Shown piece by piece: positions 47,661 through 58,361 of a stretch of DNA of 64,000 nt (its first letter is position 1; each line of letters opens with the position of its first letter). The DNA lies in NCBI GenBank assembly GCA_951799445.1, contig OX637295.1, positions 19,902,001 to 19,966,000 of the forward strand, in the 5' to 3' direction. This DNA is from Pseudisothecium myosuroides (lineage: Eukaryota; Streptophyta; Bryopsida; Hypnales; Lembophyllaceae). Position numbers and translations under genes: made by a program. The notes beneath the pieces are model-generated. The model ran no database searches. It had not been told where the DNA came from and saw only the letters and a list, made by a program, of their open reading frames with translations.

Positions 47661-49180
47661 CCAGAGCAAGGTCGGCATGGGCTCACCTGTTAATCTTAAA
47701 CTTTGCATCCAATGCTGGCCCCAGGCAAGCACCCTATCGCAAGCTACCTTATAAACTTCATCTCGAGTTTGAACTCTCCACCACAAAAATTGTATTGTTG
47801 ATCTTTTGATTCTTGCTGAGCAGGGTCCCGTTCAGTTGCAGGCCACTTTACTTGTGAAAGCTTCCTCCATTTGTCGGAGAGGTCCTCACGACACAGCGTA
47901 TTGAGACTAAAAGTGATCTTATTTGCCCTCTTTGTAATTTGAAAATGTTTAGAAGTTTGAGCTTGTAACCGGAATGCGTTTGTCCATGCGTCTTCTCCAC
48001 ATACAATATTGTTTGATCTAAACAAACATTAAACCACAGGGATGAATTTTATCTTTCAATATGACAATCTTATCTCACAATGACCTACAATAACACACAA
48101 AACCTGTTGACACAGACTGCTACACATGAAAAATGTCAAAAATCAAGGTGAAATGCAATAAAAACAAGAAGGGCATAACCCTCGACCTCCTTGACGCTAA
48201 TATACATGATTGTTACCACACCTCATCTGCCAAAAGCAAATGCCGCACATGAGCCACCCTCCCACATCGCCAATGCTCAATACTTGCTACGATGATTTTG
48301 AAACTTCAACGTTCACATCGTTGTGAGCCGGCGGCTAGGTCTGCAATGTCACGGGAATGGCGCTTCTGAACGTTTGAAACATGCCCTATGCGCAAAGGAG
48401 AAGACAGTAGAATGGAAACTATAGGATTAATGAGAGCCTCGGGATGAAGTTTGTACATTACGATTCATACGTAAAGATAGGAGCCTACTGGTGCGCAATA
48501 ATAGGGGTCTACACACCAATGGGGCTCCCTACCCTATGTGGACTTAATTTAGGCAACAGTTAATTTTGTCAATTCACTACACAAACTATCTCAAGTTCAC
48601 CTAGACCATATCGACTTATGGACAATAAGTGGAATTCATCCAGTCTTTTGTCAATTAGGCTTGATCGCACTTAGACAATACATTTTTATACCAATGGGAC
48701 AAACGGCGAGCCACTTGCAATTGATCAATAATCTCAATTAGATATGCACAGCGTATAGACTTGAATCAATTAAATAATTGACATGGTGTTTAGTGCAATA
48801 AGATGTTGCTAAATATTAAAAACAACATTCCTTACTTGTTAGTAAACATACTAAGGGTGTGTTCCCACCTGGCCTTAAGGAGGCGTTCTTTGAGTTGTAA
48901 GTGATCTGTAAATGGAAGCATATTCCCACTTGCGTGTGGTGTTGGCAAATGCCGAACCTAGGTGGCAGCTGCCATTGTATGCACTTAAAAGCACTATTAC
49001 AACCATTAATCACAAAGTTTTTGAAGACCACCACTTGAAAAGTATTCATTAACTAAAACTTTGCAATCTTCTAGAAAAATAGATTTGAGATGTTTTAGAC
49101 CGGTCCTATGTAATGCAGCCCATGACAGCCCATTATGGAGGAGTGTGCATGTTAACTTCTAGTTCAGACGTTTGCATGTG
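47661..49180. other. Spacer; possible broken coding sequence on minus strand
   Basis: Minus-strand frames 48025-47744 (containing EDLSDKWRKLSQVKW) and 47786-47660 (WWRVQTRDEVYKVACDRVLA) abut with a frame change and have coding-like composition. I do not recognise them; the DKWRKL piece is faintly reminiscent of Myb/trihelix-type proteins but is too short to assign. The rest of the interval has no gene. Confidence 0.3.
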
Positions 49181-49852
49181 TAAGGTAGAGGGCTCGAGAA
49201 AAGTTCGGGCATTTACAATTGCCCCTACAAGAGGTCCCCAAACCGTGCAGTGCATGTCTGAAATGGAACAAAGTGGATGTGCTGCGAAATTAATGATCTG
49301 TGTGGGTAATTATTGCATACTCATCAGATGAAAAGGGTTACTGTATTGCACAGTTTTGCTAATCTTTCAATTCATTAAGAGAAAGAGTAAAAGTACCATG
49401 AGCCATTAATGAACGGCAGAGAATTTTCATTTATAGTCCGCAGTGTTCGAAATAAGAAAGGGTTCTACATGATTTTTGAAGGACCTTTATTTACATTATT
49501 TCATTCCACCGTCAGATGCATTCAATATAAAGACAACACCTGAGCGGTTTGAAGTTATGGGGGGCGTGTTTGCAAATGTCTTAGCCGTCAGTTTAGGAAA
49601 CTCTAGTGAATATTTTAGTACAATAAAGTTAAAAACAATAATGTACATTAAAATAAAACCGCCACAAGACATGGCCGTTGTTTTATCATTTGCAGAGCAC
49701 TTGCAAAGAGAAGCTGCGATATCAAATTTAAGGAGCAGAGAGTAAGCTTAGAAGTCAAAATCTCCGCAAACATACAGTGCAAAATTAGATTGGGCAATTT
49801 TCATTAACAGAGCAATAGTCTTTTGAGTTGAATACAGATTTGTTGTAGAAAC

Positions 49853-51871
49853 ATGAGTGAAACTAGTGGCTTAGAAGGAAGTGACGGAGATGGAGAGAGC
49901 AGCGTAGACAGTTGGCAAATCAAGAGAGAATGGGGGAGCAGTCAATCAGATTACTGTGAGGATGAAGAAGAATCTGAATACGAATATGAGCAAAATCAAG
50001 GACTATTTACATGGGCTAGAAATGAAGAATGGAAGGAATGGTTCAGGCAAATGGCAGCTTTTGAAATGGAGGAGAACATGGGACGTCCTGCACACCAGCA
50101 GCTCAGCGAAGGAATGCAGGAACCAAGGATAATATTGCGGAGTCAACCCGTAGCTCAAGGAAGAGATGCTGCACTTGTCAAATTCCCCAGCGATGACGAC
50201 GGAGGGGCTATTGAAAGCAGGCAAGGACGGTACAAGGCCTCAGAAAGCGACGGACTCCTGGAGGCGCAAAGGAAGCCCGCAGCAACTGCCGACAGGGCAC
50301 GAGCAGTAGGCGGAGAACGTGGCGGGCCAGGCCGACATCAGCCACGCTGGTCTGATTCAATGGAGCACAGCTCCGAAGGCACAACAACAGATCGGGAAGC
50401 GCTACATCAGGGCCCCGCAGCAAGACCAGTGAGGAGCGTCACAGGTCAAAAACGTGCCACAACTACGGCAACTCCCACAGGTATGGGTTCTCATAGCCGT
50501 TTTACTGCTATGCCCTCAACAGAACTTGCAAATCCAAGTTCACATCGTAAGAGGAGAAAAAACGGAAACTGGAGTAATGAAGAGCTGAGAAGCGCCATTG
50601 CAGATGTGGAAGAAGGAATCCCAATAAGATCAGCTGCAAGGGACCATGGGATTCCTGCATCAACACTAAGAGGGCACCTATATGGGACAACTGTAAATAG
50701 AAGAAGGGAAAAAGAAGGGGTGCTAACAGATGCAGAAGAGAAAGAATTAGTTCAGTATTTGATGAACATGCAGGAGTTAGGCTTTCCTTTAACAATAACT
50801 CAGCTGAGAGACAAAGTCAAAATCCTTACCCAAACAAGAGTCACCCCTTTCAAGGATGGGGTGTCTGGCCCAGGCTGGATAAAATGCTTTAAGAGAAGGC
50901 ATCAAGAGTTGTCAATACGAAAATCTCAATGTTTGGAACAAAATAGAGCCAAAAATTTGTGTCCAGAATCAGTTGGTACATTCTATCACAATCTCCAACG
51001 ACTCTATGACAAACACAACTATGAGCCCCATCACATCTGGAATTGTAATGAAAGTGGGGCTCAAGCAGGCAAAGGAGGGGGGGCTTATGTAATTGCTAGG
51101 AGAGGTTCACAAAACGTTCATTCAGTCACTCCTGACCAGAGGGAGTGGCTCTCAGTCTTGTCCTGTGTAAATGCTAGAGGTGAGACAATACCTAACTTTT
51201 ACATTTTTAAAGGAAAGAAGGAAGTAAGAAATTACCTGAGGAAAACGGGAGAGAAAGAAGCTACATTGGCCATGCAGAGAAAAGCGTGGATGACATGTGA
51301 GTTATTCAGCTGCTGGATGACCCGTTTCTTGTCTGTGGTGGACAAAAAATATGGTATCAGTCCATCTAATAGGCACTTACTTATTTTGGATGGGCATGGT
51401 TCACATGTAACTTTGGAAGTGATAAAATTAGCTGTAGCAAAAGGGTTAGATTTACTAACTTTTCCATCACATACAACCCATGCCATGCAGCCATTAGATG
51501 TTTGCTGCTTCAAGCCATTTAAACTGGCTTTCAGGGTATATCGGGATAAGTGGTCTGATGGCCATAAAGGTCAAATGCCAGAGAAAGAAGACTTGGCGCA
51601 GTGGGTCTCTCATGCGCTGAAACGAGCTCTATCTATGAAAAACATAATCAAAGGCTTTGAAACTACTGGCATTTATCCCATCAATGCACACGCTATGGAC
51701 TCTAAAATGGGACCAAGCAAGGTTTATGAAAGGAGAGGATTACAAGACAATGCAGCTGAACAGAGTTCAAGAGAAGATCAGGCTAATTTTCAGCTACAGG
51801 CTTGGGAAATTCAAGAAATCCTGGATGAGGAATCAACAGACCTACCAACCTGCCAACAGTACTATGTGTAA
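49853..51871 (+). CDS. pogo/Tigger-like DDE transposase (672 aa, catalytic Asp replaced)
   Basis: A predicted cut-and-paste transposase that would bind the element's inverted repeats in the nucleus. Residues 1-60 are acidic. Residues 60-230 are low-complexity. HRKRRK at 231-236 is a likely nuclear signal. Residues 237-278 form a psq-type helix-turn-helix (WSNEELRSAIADVEEGIPIR). Residues 290-360 match a CENP-B-type DNA-binding helix-turn-helix. Residues 390-615 are the DDE_1 catalytic domain. The second and third acidic residues are present (LILDGHGSH, D513; MQPLDV, D549). The first, expected in NxDESG, reads NCNESG, with Asn at 399 (codon AAT at 51047), which should abolish activity. The frame stops at TAA 51869, but the same frame stays open for 264 more codons. 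The start was chosen as the first ATG of the long frame. Confidence 0.85.
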   Translation: MSETSGLEGSDGDGESSVDSWQIKREWGSSQSDYCEDEEESEYEYEQNQGLFTWARNEEWKEWFRQMAAFEMEENMGRPAHQQLSEGMQEPRIILRSQPVAQGRDAALVKFPSDDDGGAIESRQGRYKASESDGLLEAQRKPAATADRARAVGGERGGPGRHQPRWSDSMEHSSEGTTTDREALHQGPAARPVRSVTGQKRATTTATPTGMGSHSRFTAMPSTELANPSSHRKRRKNGNWSNEELRSAIADVEEGIPIRSAARDHGIPASTLRGHLYGTTVNRRREKEGVLTDAEEKELVQYLMNMQELGFPLTITQLRDKVKILTQTRVTPFKDGVSGPGWIKCFKRRHQELSIRKSQCLEQNRAKNLCPESVGTFYHNLQRLYDKHNYEPHHIWNCNESGAQAGKGGGAYVIARRGSQNVHSVTPDQREWLSVLSCVNARGETIPNFYIFKGKKEVRNYLRKTGEKEATLAMQRKAWMTCELFSCWMTRFLSVVDKKYGISPSNRHLLILDGHGSHVTLEVIKLAVAKGLDLLTFPSHTTHAMQPLDVCCFKPFKLAFRVYRDKWSDGHKGQMPEKEDLAQWVSHALKRALSMKNIIKGFETTGIYPINAHAMDSKMGPSKVYERRGLQDNAAEQSSREDQANFQLQAWEIQEILDEESTDLPTCQQYYV

Positions 51872-52666
51872 GTTGACACTGACGATGAAGAGCACAATGG
51901 ACCAACATCTGCAAGCGGCAGTTCATCTGATGGAGGGGAAGAGAGAGTTGAAGCAAGTCATAGTGGAGGGAAGAACAGGTTTTCAGAGTTTTTAGAATTA
52001 CCTCGTGTACTGATTCCTCGGAAGTCCAGGAGAAGAGCTGAACCGCTCATCGATTACCACAAGTCCATTCTCCTAACCGAAGACCAGCATGTCACAAATC
52101 TTGAAGATGTTGCAACCAGGAAAGAAGAAGCTATACAGGAACAGGAGAGAAGAAGGTTACAAAGAGAGGCCACAAAACAACAACGAGCAGAAGAGAAGAA
52201 AGAGAAGGAAGTAGCAAAGGATGTTAGAGCAGAGGAGGCAAGATCAAAGAAAAAATTCAATGAACTCTGGAGTGCTAAAAATGTACGAGCCCTTGGTGAG
52301 AAGCTACACGATGACATACGAAAGAACCTGCCTGTGGTAGGCTATCGAGCCCCATACTGCGGAGTGCTTCCCCAAATATGCAAAGAGAACCAAAAGCTAG
52401 CCATATTGAAGAGGAGAATGAAGAACAAAGGGGAAGATACAACAAGCTTACCTCCTTTGCAAAATGTTTGGCCACAGATGACGACCTCCACTTTTGGGCA
52501 GCAGCACATGCAGCACTCAGTCGCTTGGCTTCCCAACAATATGCAACCAAGTTCAAGTGGACAGATTCAGAGCGCCTTCAACTTCTTCATGGGATCAGCC
52601 ACTGCACCAACAAGCGCACCAGGTGTGAGTTACTACACACCCCAGCAATACCATGAAAGAGTTTGA
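51872..52666 (+). CDS. In-frame C-terminal extension of the pogo-like transposase
   Basis: The reading frame of the transposase continues after its TAA without another stop until TGA at 52664-52666, 264 codons. It encodes an acidic start (VDTDDEEHNGP), a long Lys/Glu/Arg-rich likely coiled coil (RKEEAIQEQERRRLQREATK onward), and a conserved-looking segment (NLPVVGYRAPYCGVLPQICK). A Gln/Ser/Pro-rich tail follows. Open length and composition say this was translated as part of the transposase. The TAA may be a recent nonsense change, a readthrough site, or lie in a small intron, since GTGTAAGT overlaps it and resembles a 5' splice site. Confidence 0.6.
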   Translation, partial: VDTDDEEHNGPTSASGSSSDGGEERVEASHSGGKNRFSEFLELPRVLIPRKSRRRAEPLIDYHKSILLTEDQHVTNLEDVATRKEEAIQEQERRRLQREATKQQRAEEKKEKEVAKDVRAEEARSKKKFNELWSAKNVRALGEKLHDDIRKNLPVVGYRAPYCGVLPQICKENQKLAILKRRMKNKGEDTTSLPPLQNVWPQMTTSTFGQQHMQHSVAWLPNNMQPSSSGQIQSAFNFFMGSATAPTSAPGVSYYTPQQYHERV

Positions 52667-53923
52667 GATTCAAGTGGAACATGTACAAAACGAGAACATG
52701 GGGAGAAAACTTACCGGCATTATTGAAGACCGCACTTGTCTAATGGGCGCTCCACATCCAGCACTTGCACCTGCAGAAGAGGGCAACCAGTTTTGAGTTA
52801 GTAGGAGCGACAGAAGAAATCCAAAAGCAAGCAACAACATTGACAGCAAGGGCGGAGAAAAACCTACCTATTGCCGATGAAGAGCAGTGCTAATGACGAA
52901 ATCAGAGGAAGATAGCAAAGGCGTGGTGGTCAATCGATAGGAAGCTCATGACAGAAGCAGGCCGCGGTGGTCAATCGGGAGGGTGCTGAAGATGGAAGCA
53001 GGAACAAAGGGGAAACTGAAGGTGACCATGGCGGGGTACCTGCATCAAGAGCGCAGCGACGAACTGCCTGGGCGTCGAGGGAGGCTGCGGCTACTTATTC
53101 CATTGACGAAGCGGAGCCTTTACAGATGAGCGCGCCTCTTCCGAATTTGAACTGCGGTGAAGCAACTGCCAGTGCAGGGGGACACAACGTAGAATCCCAT
53201 GTGGATTGGGCGGACCGTTGCCTGCAAATTTAACGGCTACTTCTGCCACCCTTAGAAAACGTGACACCTGCCTTGTTCACTTCTGTCGCTGGGGATGGCG
53301 ATTTTGAGCTCCACTCTCACAATTTCGTCCTACTTGCCAAGGCAATTGAAGGCTGAACTGCACGATTTCAGGGTTCTTTGTGCATGATTCAAGGCTTGAA
53401 GGTGGACGATTTTGGCATCCAGATGTGGGCAATTTTGGTTTCAGTTAGGGTTTGCTTTAGGCGTGCCAGAGGTCTGTATCGGCGGGCTTCTGACACGGCA
53501 TGGGTTTCATGTACAGTCCATTCTGGATTTGGCACAATACTAGAGTTATGAACTGACAGTCTGCAATGGTCAGATTACGCATCCCCATGGTGCATTTTTT
53601 TGATCTTAAGGGCACATATTTAGACAGTCACATGAATGTTAAGAGCATCCTATGTACAGTTCATGCACTCCCTTGCTCTATTATAAGACGCGTTTCAATT
53701 CATTACAATTGTACCTACGGACTTAAATAGCGGCCTACACAGCTTGCACTTCCAAAATTCGTTGTTAATGCATTCTGACTCCAAAAATTATGAGAAAAAT
53801 CTCGAGTGAACTGTCTTTCATTTCTCTTTGTGCCAAAAATAATTCGAAATTGTTTTCATGACCTCAGTTCTCCACAGAGGGCTATTTATCCTTAGATGGG
53901 TGGTTCTCGAGCCTTCTACCTTA
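52667..53923. other. 3' part of the pogo-like transposon
   Basis: This lies between the end of the extended transposase frame and the right inverted repeat. An 88-codon frame at 52967-53233 in GC-richer sequence has no known domain. It is probably the 3' UTR and subterminal region of the element. Confidence 0.45.
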
Positions 53924-54172
53924 TTACCAGCTTGATCCCTTCCAAATTCAAAAACAAGTGATGCTCAGATGGGAACAGGAGCTGTAGCAAATCCTGAATA
54001 TACATTAAATTTTGGATAAGACCCTATGAATGGAAACGCGCCCTTCATAAAGTATTAACTCATCATGTGAAAATTTGCTTTGGAGGCATCTTCAATGTGA
54101 ACTCAAATTCAAATTTTTTTAGCATAACACAATATGGAAGAAAAAAGTTTAGAGGGCATCAAGCTTCAACTC

Positions 54173-55833
54173 TTAATCCCTAAAGTTCCAAGGCCTCTTT
54201 CATAAAAAACACTCAAAATTGCATTTTATTGCAAAGACCAAAAACTTTACAACTTGATTTTTTGCATATCTAACCATAAGACTGTGTACTAGATAGCATA
54301 AGAATGTCTAGAAGAAATTTCAAGAACTTTCATTGCATAAATTGCAAGATATTTGGGTTTAAAATAAGGAAAGAGTGTGATTTTGAGCATGTTCTTTGAC
54401 TAGATTATTGACATTGAATCTTCTTGACTTAAAAATTTCACACTAAAAACTTTGATTTAAATTTTTTTATGCTATAGATTTGAATTGAAAATCTATAAAT
54501 TTTTCTTCAATAAACCAACATAATTTTCATTCTTTAACCCTTAAGTTCCTTGACTATGTTTTCCCCCAAAATGCTCGAAAACTGCCATTTCTAGTACAAG
54601 TGCCAAATTTTTGGAATTTTTTTTATTTTTGACATATGTAACCATGGGATCTTATAGTATGCTAACTTGAGAACACGTGGTAAAAATTTCAGAAATTTTC
54701 ACCACGTGGATTGCACAATATAATCATCCAAATTTACAGAAATCATTTTTTTGGCCATGTGAAAGAAAGGGCAACTGCACTTCACAAGCTCACTTTTCTA
54801 TGAAAAAATGTCCAAAATGGTGGTGCTTCTTTGGATTCTTTTTTCTAAATATGTTGGCTACATGCTTAAAATTTTTCAAATCATTTGGAATTGTACAACA
54901 TATAGGAAAAAAATAGTAAGTAGGAAGAAGTAGATAATGATTCAAAATACTAAATTGTTAAGAATTTAATTATGGAATTGAAAAATGTCAATCCCGATGG
55001 TTGTAATGTTGTTATAAACAATCTACATCCTATGATTTTATTTTTTTCAAAAAAATTTGAAAATTGAGTGAAATAAATGACTTCAAAGTTTATTTTAGAG
55101 TAGAGAATCCATATCTACCCGCAAACTAAAACTCCTCATAACTTTTGACTCATTGATTGAAATTGAATGATTCAAATCTTTCCATGTATATATGAAAGAT
55201 ATTCCTCGTCCACACCCTCTATTAAAATTTCAGCCTAAAATATGCAAATTTCTAGTCAAAAGTACTTGCCCAAAATTGCTATGTTGCTAAAAATAGCAGG
55301 CTAGTCCTTTAGGGGTTAAAAAATAGTGAAGTAGAAGTTGTTATGAGATTGAAGGAAAAACTAAATTGTTAATAGCTCTAAGATGGAATCAAAATATATT
55401 AATCTCCAATGATGAGATTGTTCTAATAAGCATATTTAACCTTGTAGAGTTTGTTTTTTAATTTGAGTTCAAAAACGTATCAAGTATGTAATTTTTTCAA
55501 TAAGTTTCTATGATTGCCCACAAAAGAAGAAACGCCATGACTTTCACTTTACTAATCCAAATGGAATAAATCAAATAATTTCTATTTAAACAAATATGTA
55601 ATCTATGAGAATTTTTTTTGGTACCTAGACACTTGGTCTCCCTTGTTCTAAGCTTATTGTTGCATAACTTTTGCTCTCAAGCATCGATTGAAATAAAAAT
55701 TATATTCCCATAAAGCTAATGTGTCTCTATCTTGAAAAAAAGATTCAAATAATCACGTAAAAAATTGAATTTACATGAGCCGACCCAAAATCCATTTTGT
55801 CCACTGTAGGCACAATGGAACTTCAGAGGTTAA
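54173..55833. mobile_element. TTAA-flanked MITE, outer copy of a nested pair
   Basis: The left end is TTAATCCCTAAAGTTCCAAG; the right end reads CTTCAGAGGTTAA. Its two halves (54173-54537 and 55316-55833) are separated by a second TTAA element. The right half resumes with the family sequence 'AGTAGAAG ... AACTAAATTGTTAATAGCTC'. Confidence 0.75.
54534..55319. mobile_element. TTAA-flanked MITE, inner copy
   Basis: The left end is TTAACCCTTAAGTTCCTTGA and the reverse-complemented right end is TTAACCCCTAAAGGACTAGC. It is inserted in the outer TTAA element, at the position where sister copies read TTGTTAAGTAGAAG. It is closely related to the copy at 11148-12076 in the opposite orientation. Confidence 0.8.
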
Positions 55834-56116
55834 TACCTTCAATTTTTCTTCTTTGGCAACTTTGTATTTCAATACAAACTTCCTAATCCTCTCAATACAA
55901 TTACATCCCTGGGCAAGCAAACACCTACCAAATCCCATTAGAAGAAATTCCATGGTCATTAACCCAAAAGGCTTGAAGTTCCTTGTATTCACTATAATTA
56001 CACAAGGCTTGGGAGAATTTTGATTTTGCATAGATAATAACAAATGTACGGTGCAATGAAAAATGCATTGTTGGTACAAACTCTGAATCTTGATTAGTGT
56101 GATACTTTTTGACACA

Positions 56117-56341
56117 TTAATTTTAAAACATTGGGCTGGTCACCGTGGAAATCATCCTTTTTGGTATTGTGTGAATTAAAAAATAAAATAAAATAGCACT
56201 TACTAGAAGTCAAATTGTTGTTCGAGACCTCCCCTTTTCACACAAAATTCCAAAGATGAGCATCTGCATGTTTGTTTTACATTGAAGGATTCTATGTCAT
56301 CCATCAAATACTTTGTGTTTGCAATGATGTTACAAGGTTAA
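56117..56341. mobile_element. Short TTAA MITE, copy 1
   Basis: It is homologous to 59280-59509 across 'GGTCACCGTRGAAATY', 'CTCCYYTTTTYACACAAAATTCCA' (in part) and 'GAAGGATTCTWTGTCATCCATC'. The right end is ACAAGGTTAA; the left end is eroded. Confidence 0.55.
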
Positions 56342-57116
56342 TGGTGAACTACTACTTGGGAAAATGAATGGAACTCAAACTAAAATGTGCACTACTTAGG
56401 GAAATGAATGGAACCCTAACCATGTGCAAAGCTTTTGACTACTTACTTAAGATGGAAAAACATCACCACATGTTTTTGCTTGTGCAATTGTTGGGTTTCT
56501 ATTTGATGCCTACCTGGCGAATTGTTATGATCTCATCGCAAGTTTTGTACATAAGGTGAACCAGACTATTACCATCACCCTTCTCAATTCCGCCCCCATG
56601 TATCCACAAGGTACATTTTAGAGAGGAATGTACACCACAGGTACATGAGAGTAGAGTCGACAGGGGAGGCAGTAATGGGCTGATTCACCTTACTTCCAGT
56701 ATTAGACACAGAGTGACCATGATCGCAACATGTTTCAAACCCCAAAGTCCTTCACAGAAACACAGAAATTAGACAAAATTTCCGTCATTCCAGTTGTTTG
56801 CGGACCCAAGACTTTGGAACTCAAGGATTCAGTGCAGAATTTCATTTTTTTTGGAAACAAATGAAACAGAATTTCAGTTTCAAAGCGCAATGGGCTGAGG
56901 ACAAACAGGTCAGAAACTCACAAAAGGTCCTTAGTTTCTTCAATGCGAAAGTTAATCTTTCACAAACTTCACTGCTTGTTTCACAGTCTTACAGTCCATG
57001 CCATCTGCAGTATGTACCTAACATAACTTAACTTAACAGCAGTGCAACAATCAAAATGGAGCAAGATAACCTAATAACTTAATTGATGTGTTTTTTTGTA
57101 AAATTAAACTGTCTCA

Positions 57117-57310
57117 AGAATTTTATTTTATTTTATTTTTATTTTTTTGCATAGATAAAAATGGGATTTCGTTGCCAAGGTAAAAGAACAAAGTCCTAGC
57201 CCCAGGTGGCCTGAGAGACAGACAACAAGACAACAGACGGCAAGCAAAACAAACGACAACAGCAGAGGGAGGAAAATCACAGCCTGTCTCAAACTTCATT
57301 CCAGAATCAG
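57117..57310 (-). pseudogene. 5'-truncated LINE 3' tail
   Basis: On the minus strand it ends in an A-rich tail (read on plus as TTTTATTTTATTTTATTTTT). It resembles the 3' region of the LINE at 40044: 'CCAGGTGGCCTGAGAGACAG' and 'CAAGCAAAACAAACGACAAC' compare with 'CCACAAGCGGCCTGGAAGGG' and 'GCAAGCAACGAAGTAGACAA'. No RT sequence remains. Confidence 0.5.
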
Positions 57311-57676
57311 CGTGTCCACACCTAAGATTGACAAGGCATTGACAAATTGAAGTAGGACTCCCGGCGATCTTCATCAGTTAATTGTAAAGTTTGTCCTGTG
57401 TTTTAGTGTGAACCGGTGTGAGAGAAAGGTTTAACTAAGAATAGTACAAAACAAACACAACACCAAACTCCTTCAAACCTGAGTTTTGGTGCTCCAGCCT
57501 CTTTCAGACTTGAGTTTTGATGCTCCAGAGAGTTTCGTCTTGTGTTTTCTCCAAACTCTGACTCTTGGTCCTGCCTTGCACACACTTTATGATTAACTCT
57601 ATTGTATAGTCCACACCTAAGATTGACAAGACATTGACAACTTGAAGCAGGACTCCGGTGATCTCCATCAGTTGGA
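57311..57676. repeat. Duplicated 64-bp segment about 300 bp apart
   Basis: 57313-57376 and 57611-57674 share 'CACACCTAAGATTGACAAG', 'CATTGACAA', 'GGACTCC' and 'CATCAGTT' in order. Between them lies a copy of the repeat found at 18100-18250. Confidence 0.7.
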
Positions 57677-57980
57677 GCAGTTCCTATAATTCCCATCAGA
57701 GGAAATTCAATGGTGTCATTATATTAGGTCGTCAAGGTCTTTCATTCTGTCTATTCACTTCAGCACAATCCTCCAAGAACTTTGGATTTCCGTAATGACA
57801 GATATGTCCAATGCAAGAAACAGTTTTTGCAGGCAGAGATTCTAAATCTTTGTAAGTGTATGACTTTTTGACTCTACAGATAATCAGTCAGTTGGGAATT
57901 GAATGGAACTGAGGGACCAAATCTGCAAATCTGAAGTTTTCCTCTAATCACTAAAATCTTTTCCTCTAGCTTAATCCAGA

Positions 57981-58229
57981 CACTAAATAGTGAAATTGGG
58001 TTGCCTTAATAATTAGGTTGCCTTCACCGGAGAAGTTACCTCATGACTCATTGCTTGTCCAGATGGAAGCACATGCCATTCTCTAAACCCAAGCCACGTA
58101 CCTGTGCACCAACCCATGCAATACACATGGTTCCTATACTACTGCAGTCTTGTACACTAATTGTACATATTTATACAGTGTAGAATGTCAAGAAATTAGT
58201 ATAGGGCAACCTAATTTTGCTATTTAGTA
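57981..58229. mobile_element. CACTAAATAG MITE, copy 3
   Basis: The left end is CACTAAATAGTGAAATTGGG and the right end CCTAATTTTGCTATTTAGTA is a decayed inverse. The interior matches copies at 6041 and 21485. The left TA has become GA. Confidence 0.75.
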
Positions 58230-58361
58230 TAGTTTTTTAATGATAGGAAACAAACTTGCATTCCAAGGTTATAATCTCCATGCTTATAATAGCAAGGATT
58301 CTTTGCTGATTGCCACTCGGTAGTGCCCATTATGTCTCAACACAAAAGTGCTCGCGTTTTT

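Larger units (their letters stand above)
39859..48536. mobile_element. Possible 8.7-kb composite element with TAGGGTAGGGAGCCC ends
   Basis: TAGGGTAGGGAGCCCAATCA at 39859 and the inverse of TAGGGTAGGGAGCCCCATTG ending at 48536 face each other across 8.7 kb, with TA at each border. Sequence of similar character (GTCAATT-rich) flanks both sides. The interval holds the LINE, CACTA hairpins, gag-like and TTAA elements. It could be one large element enlarged by later insertions, or two unrelated solitary ends. Confidence 0.35.
49181..53923. mobile_element. 4.7-kb pogo-like (Tc1/mariner) DNA transposon
   Basis: The left end is TAAGGTAGAGGGCTCGAGAA and the reverse-complemented right end is TAAGGTAGAAGGCTCGAGAA, flanked by the TA target. 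The element holds a long plus-strand transposase frame starting at 49853. About 670 bp of leader precede it and about 1.3 kb follow the coding region. A 415-bp internally deleted relative is at 16973-17387. It is probably the most recently active autonomous-type element in the window, but its transposase carries changes that suggest inactivity. Confidence 0.85.

Noticed and set aside
49476..49745. 89-codon frame in the pogo-like element's leader
   Set aside because: No motif recognised, and it is in a different phase from the transposase. Kept as leader sequence, though a small upstream ORF cannot be excluded.
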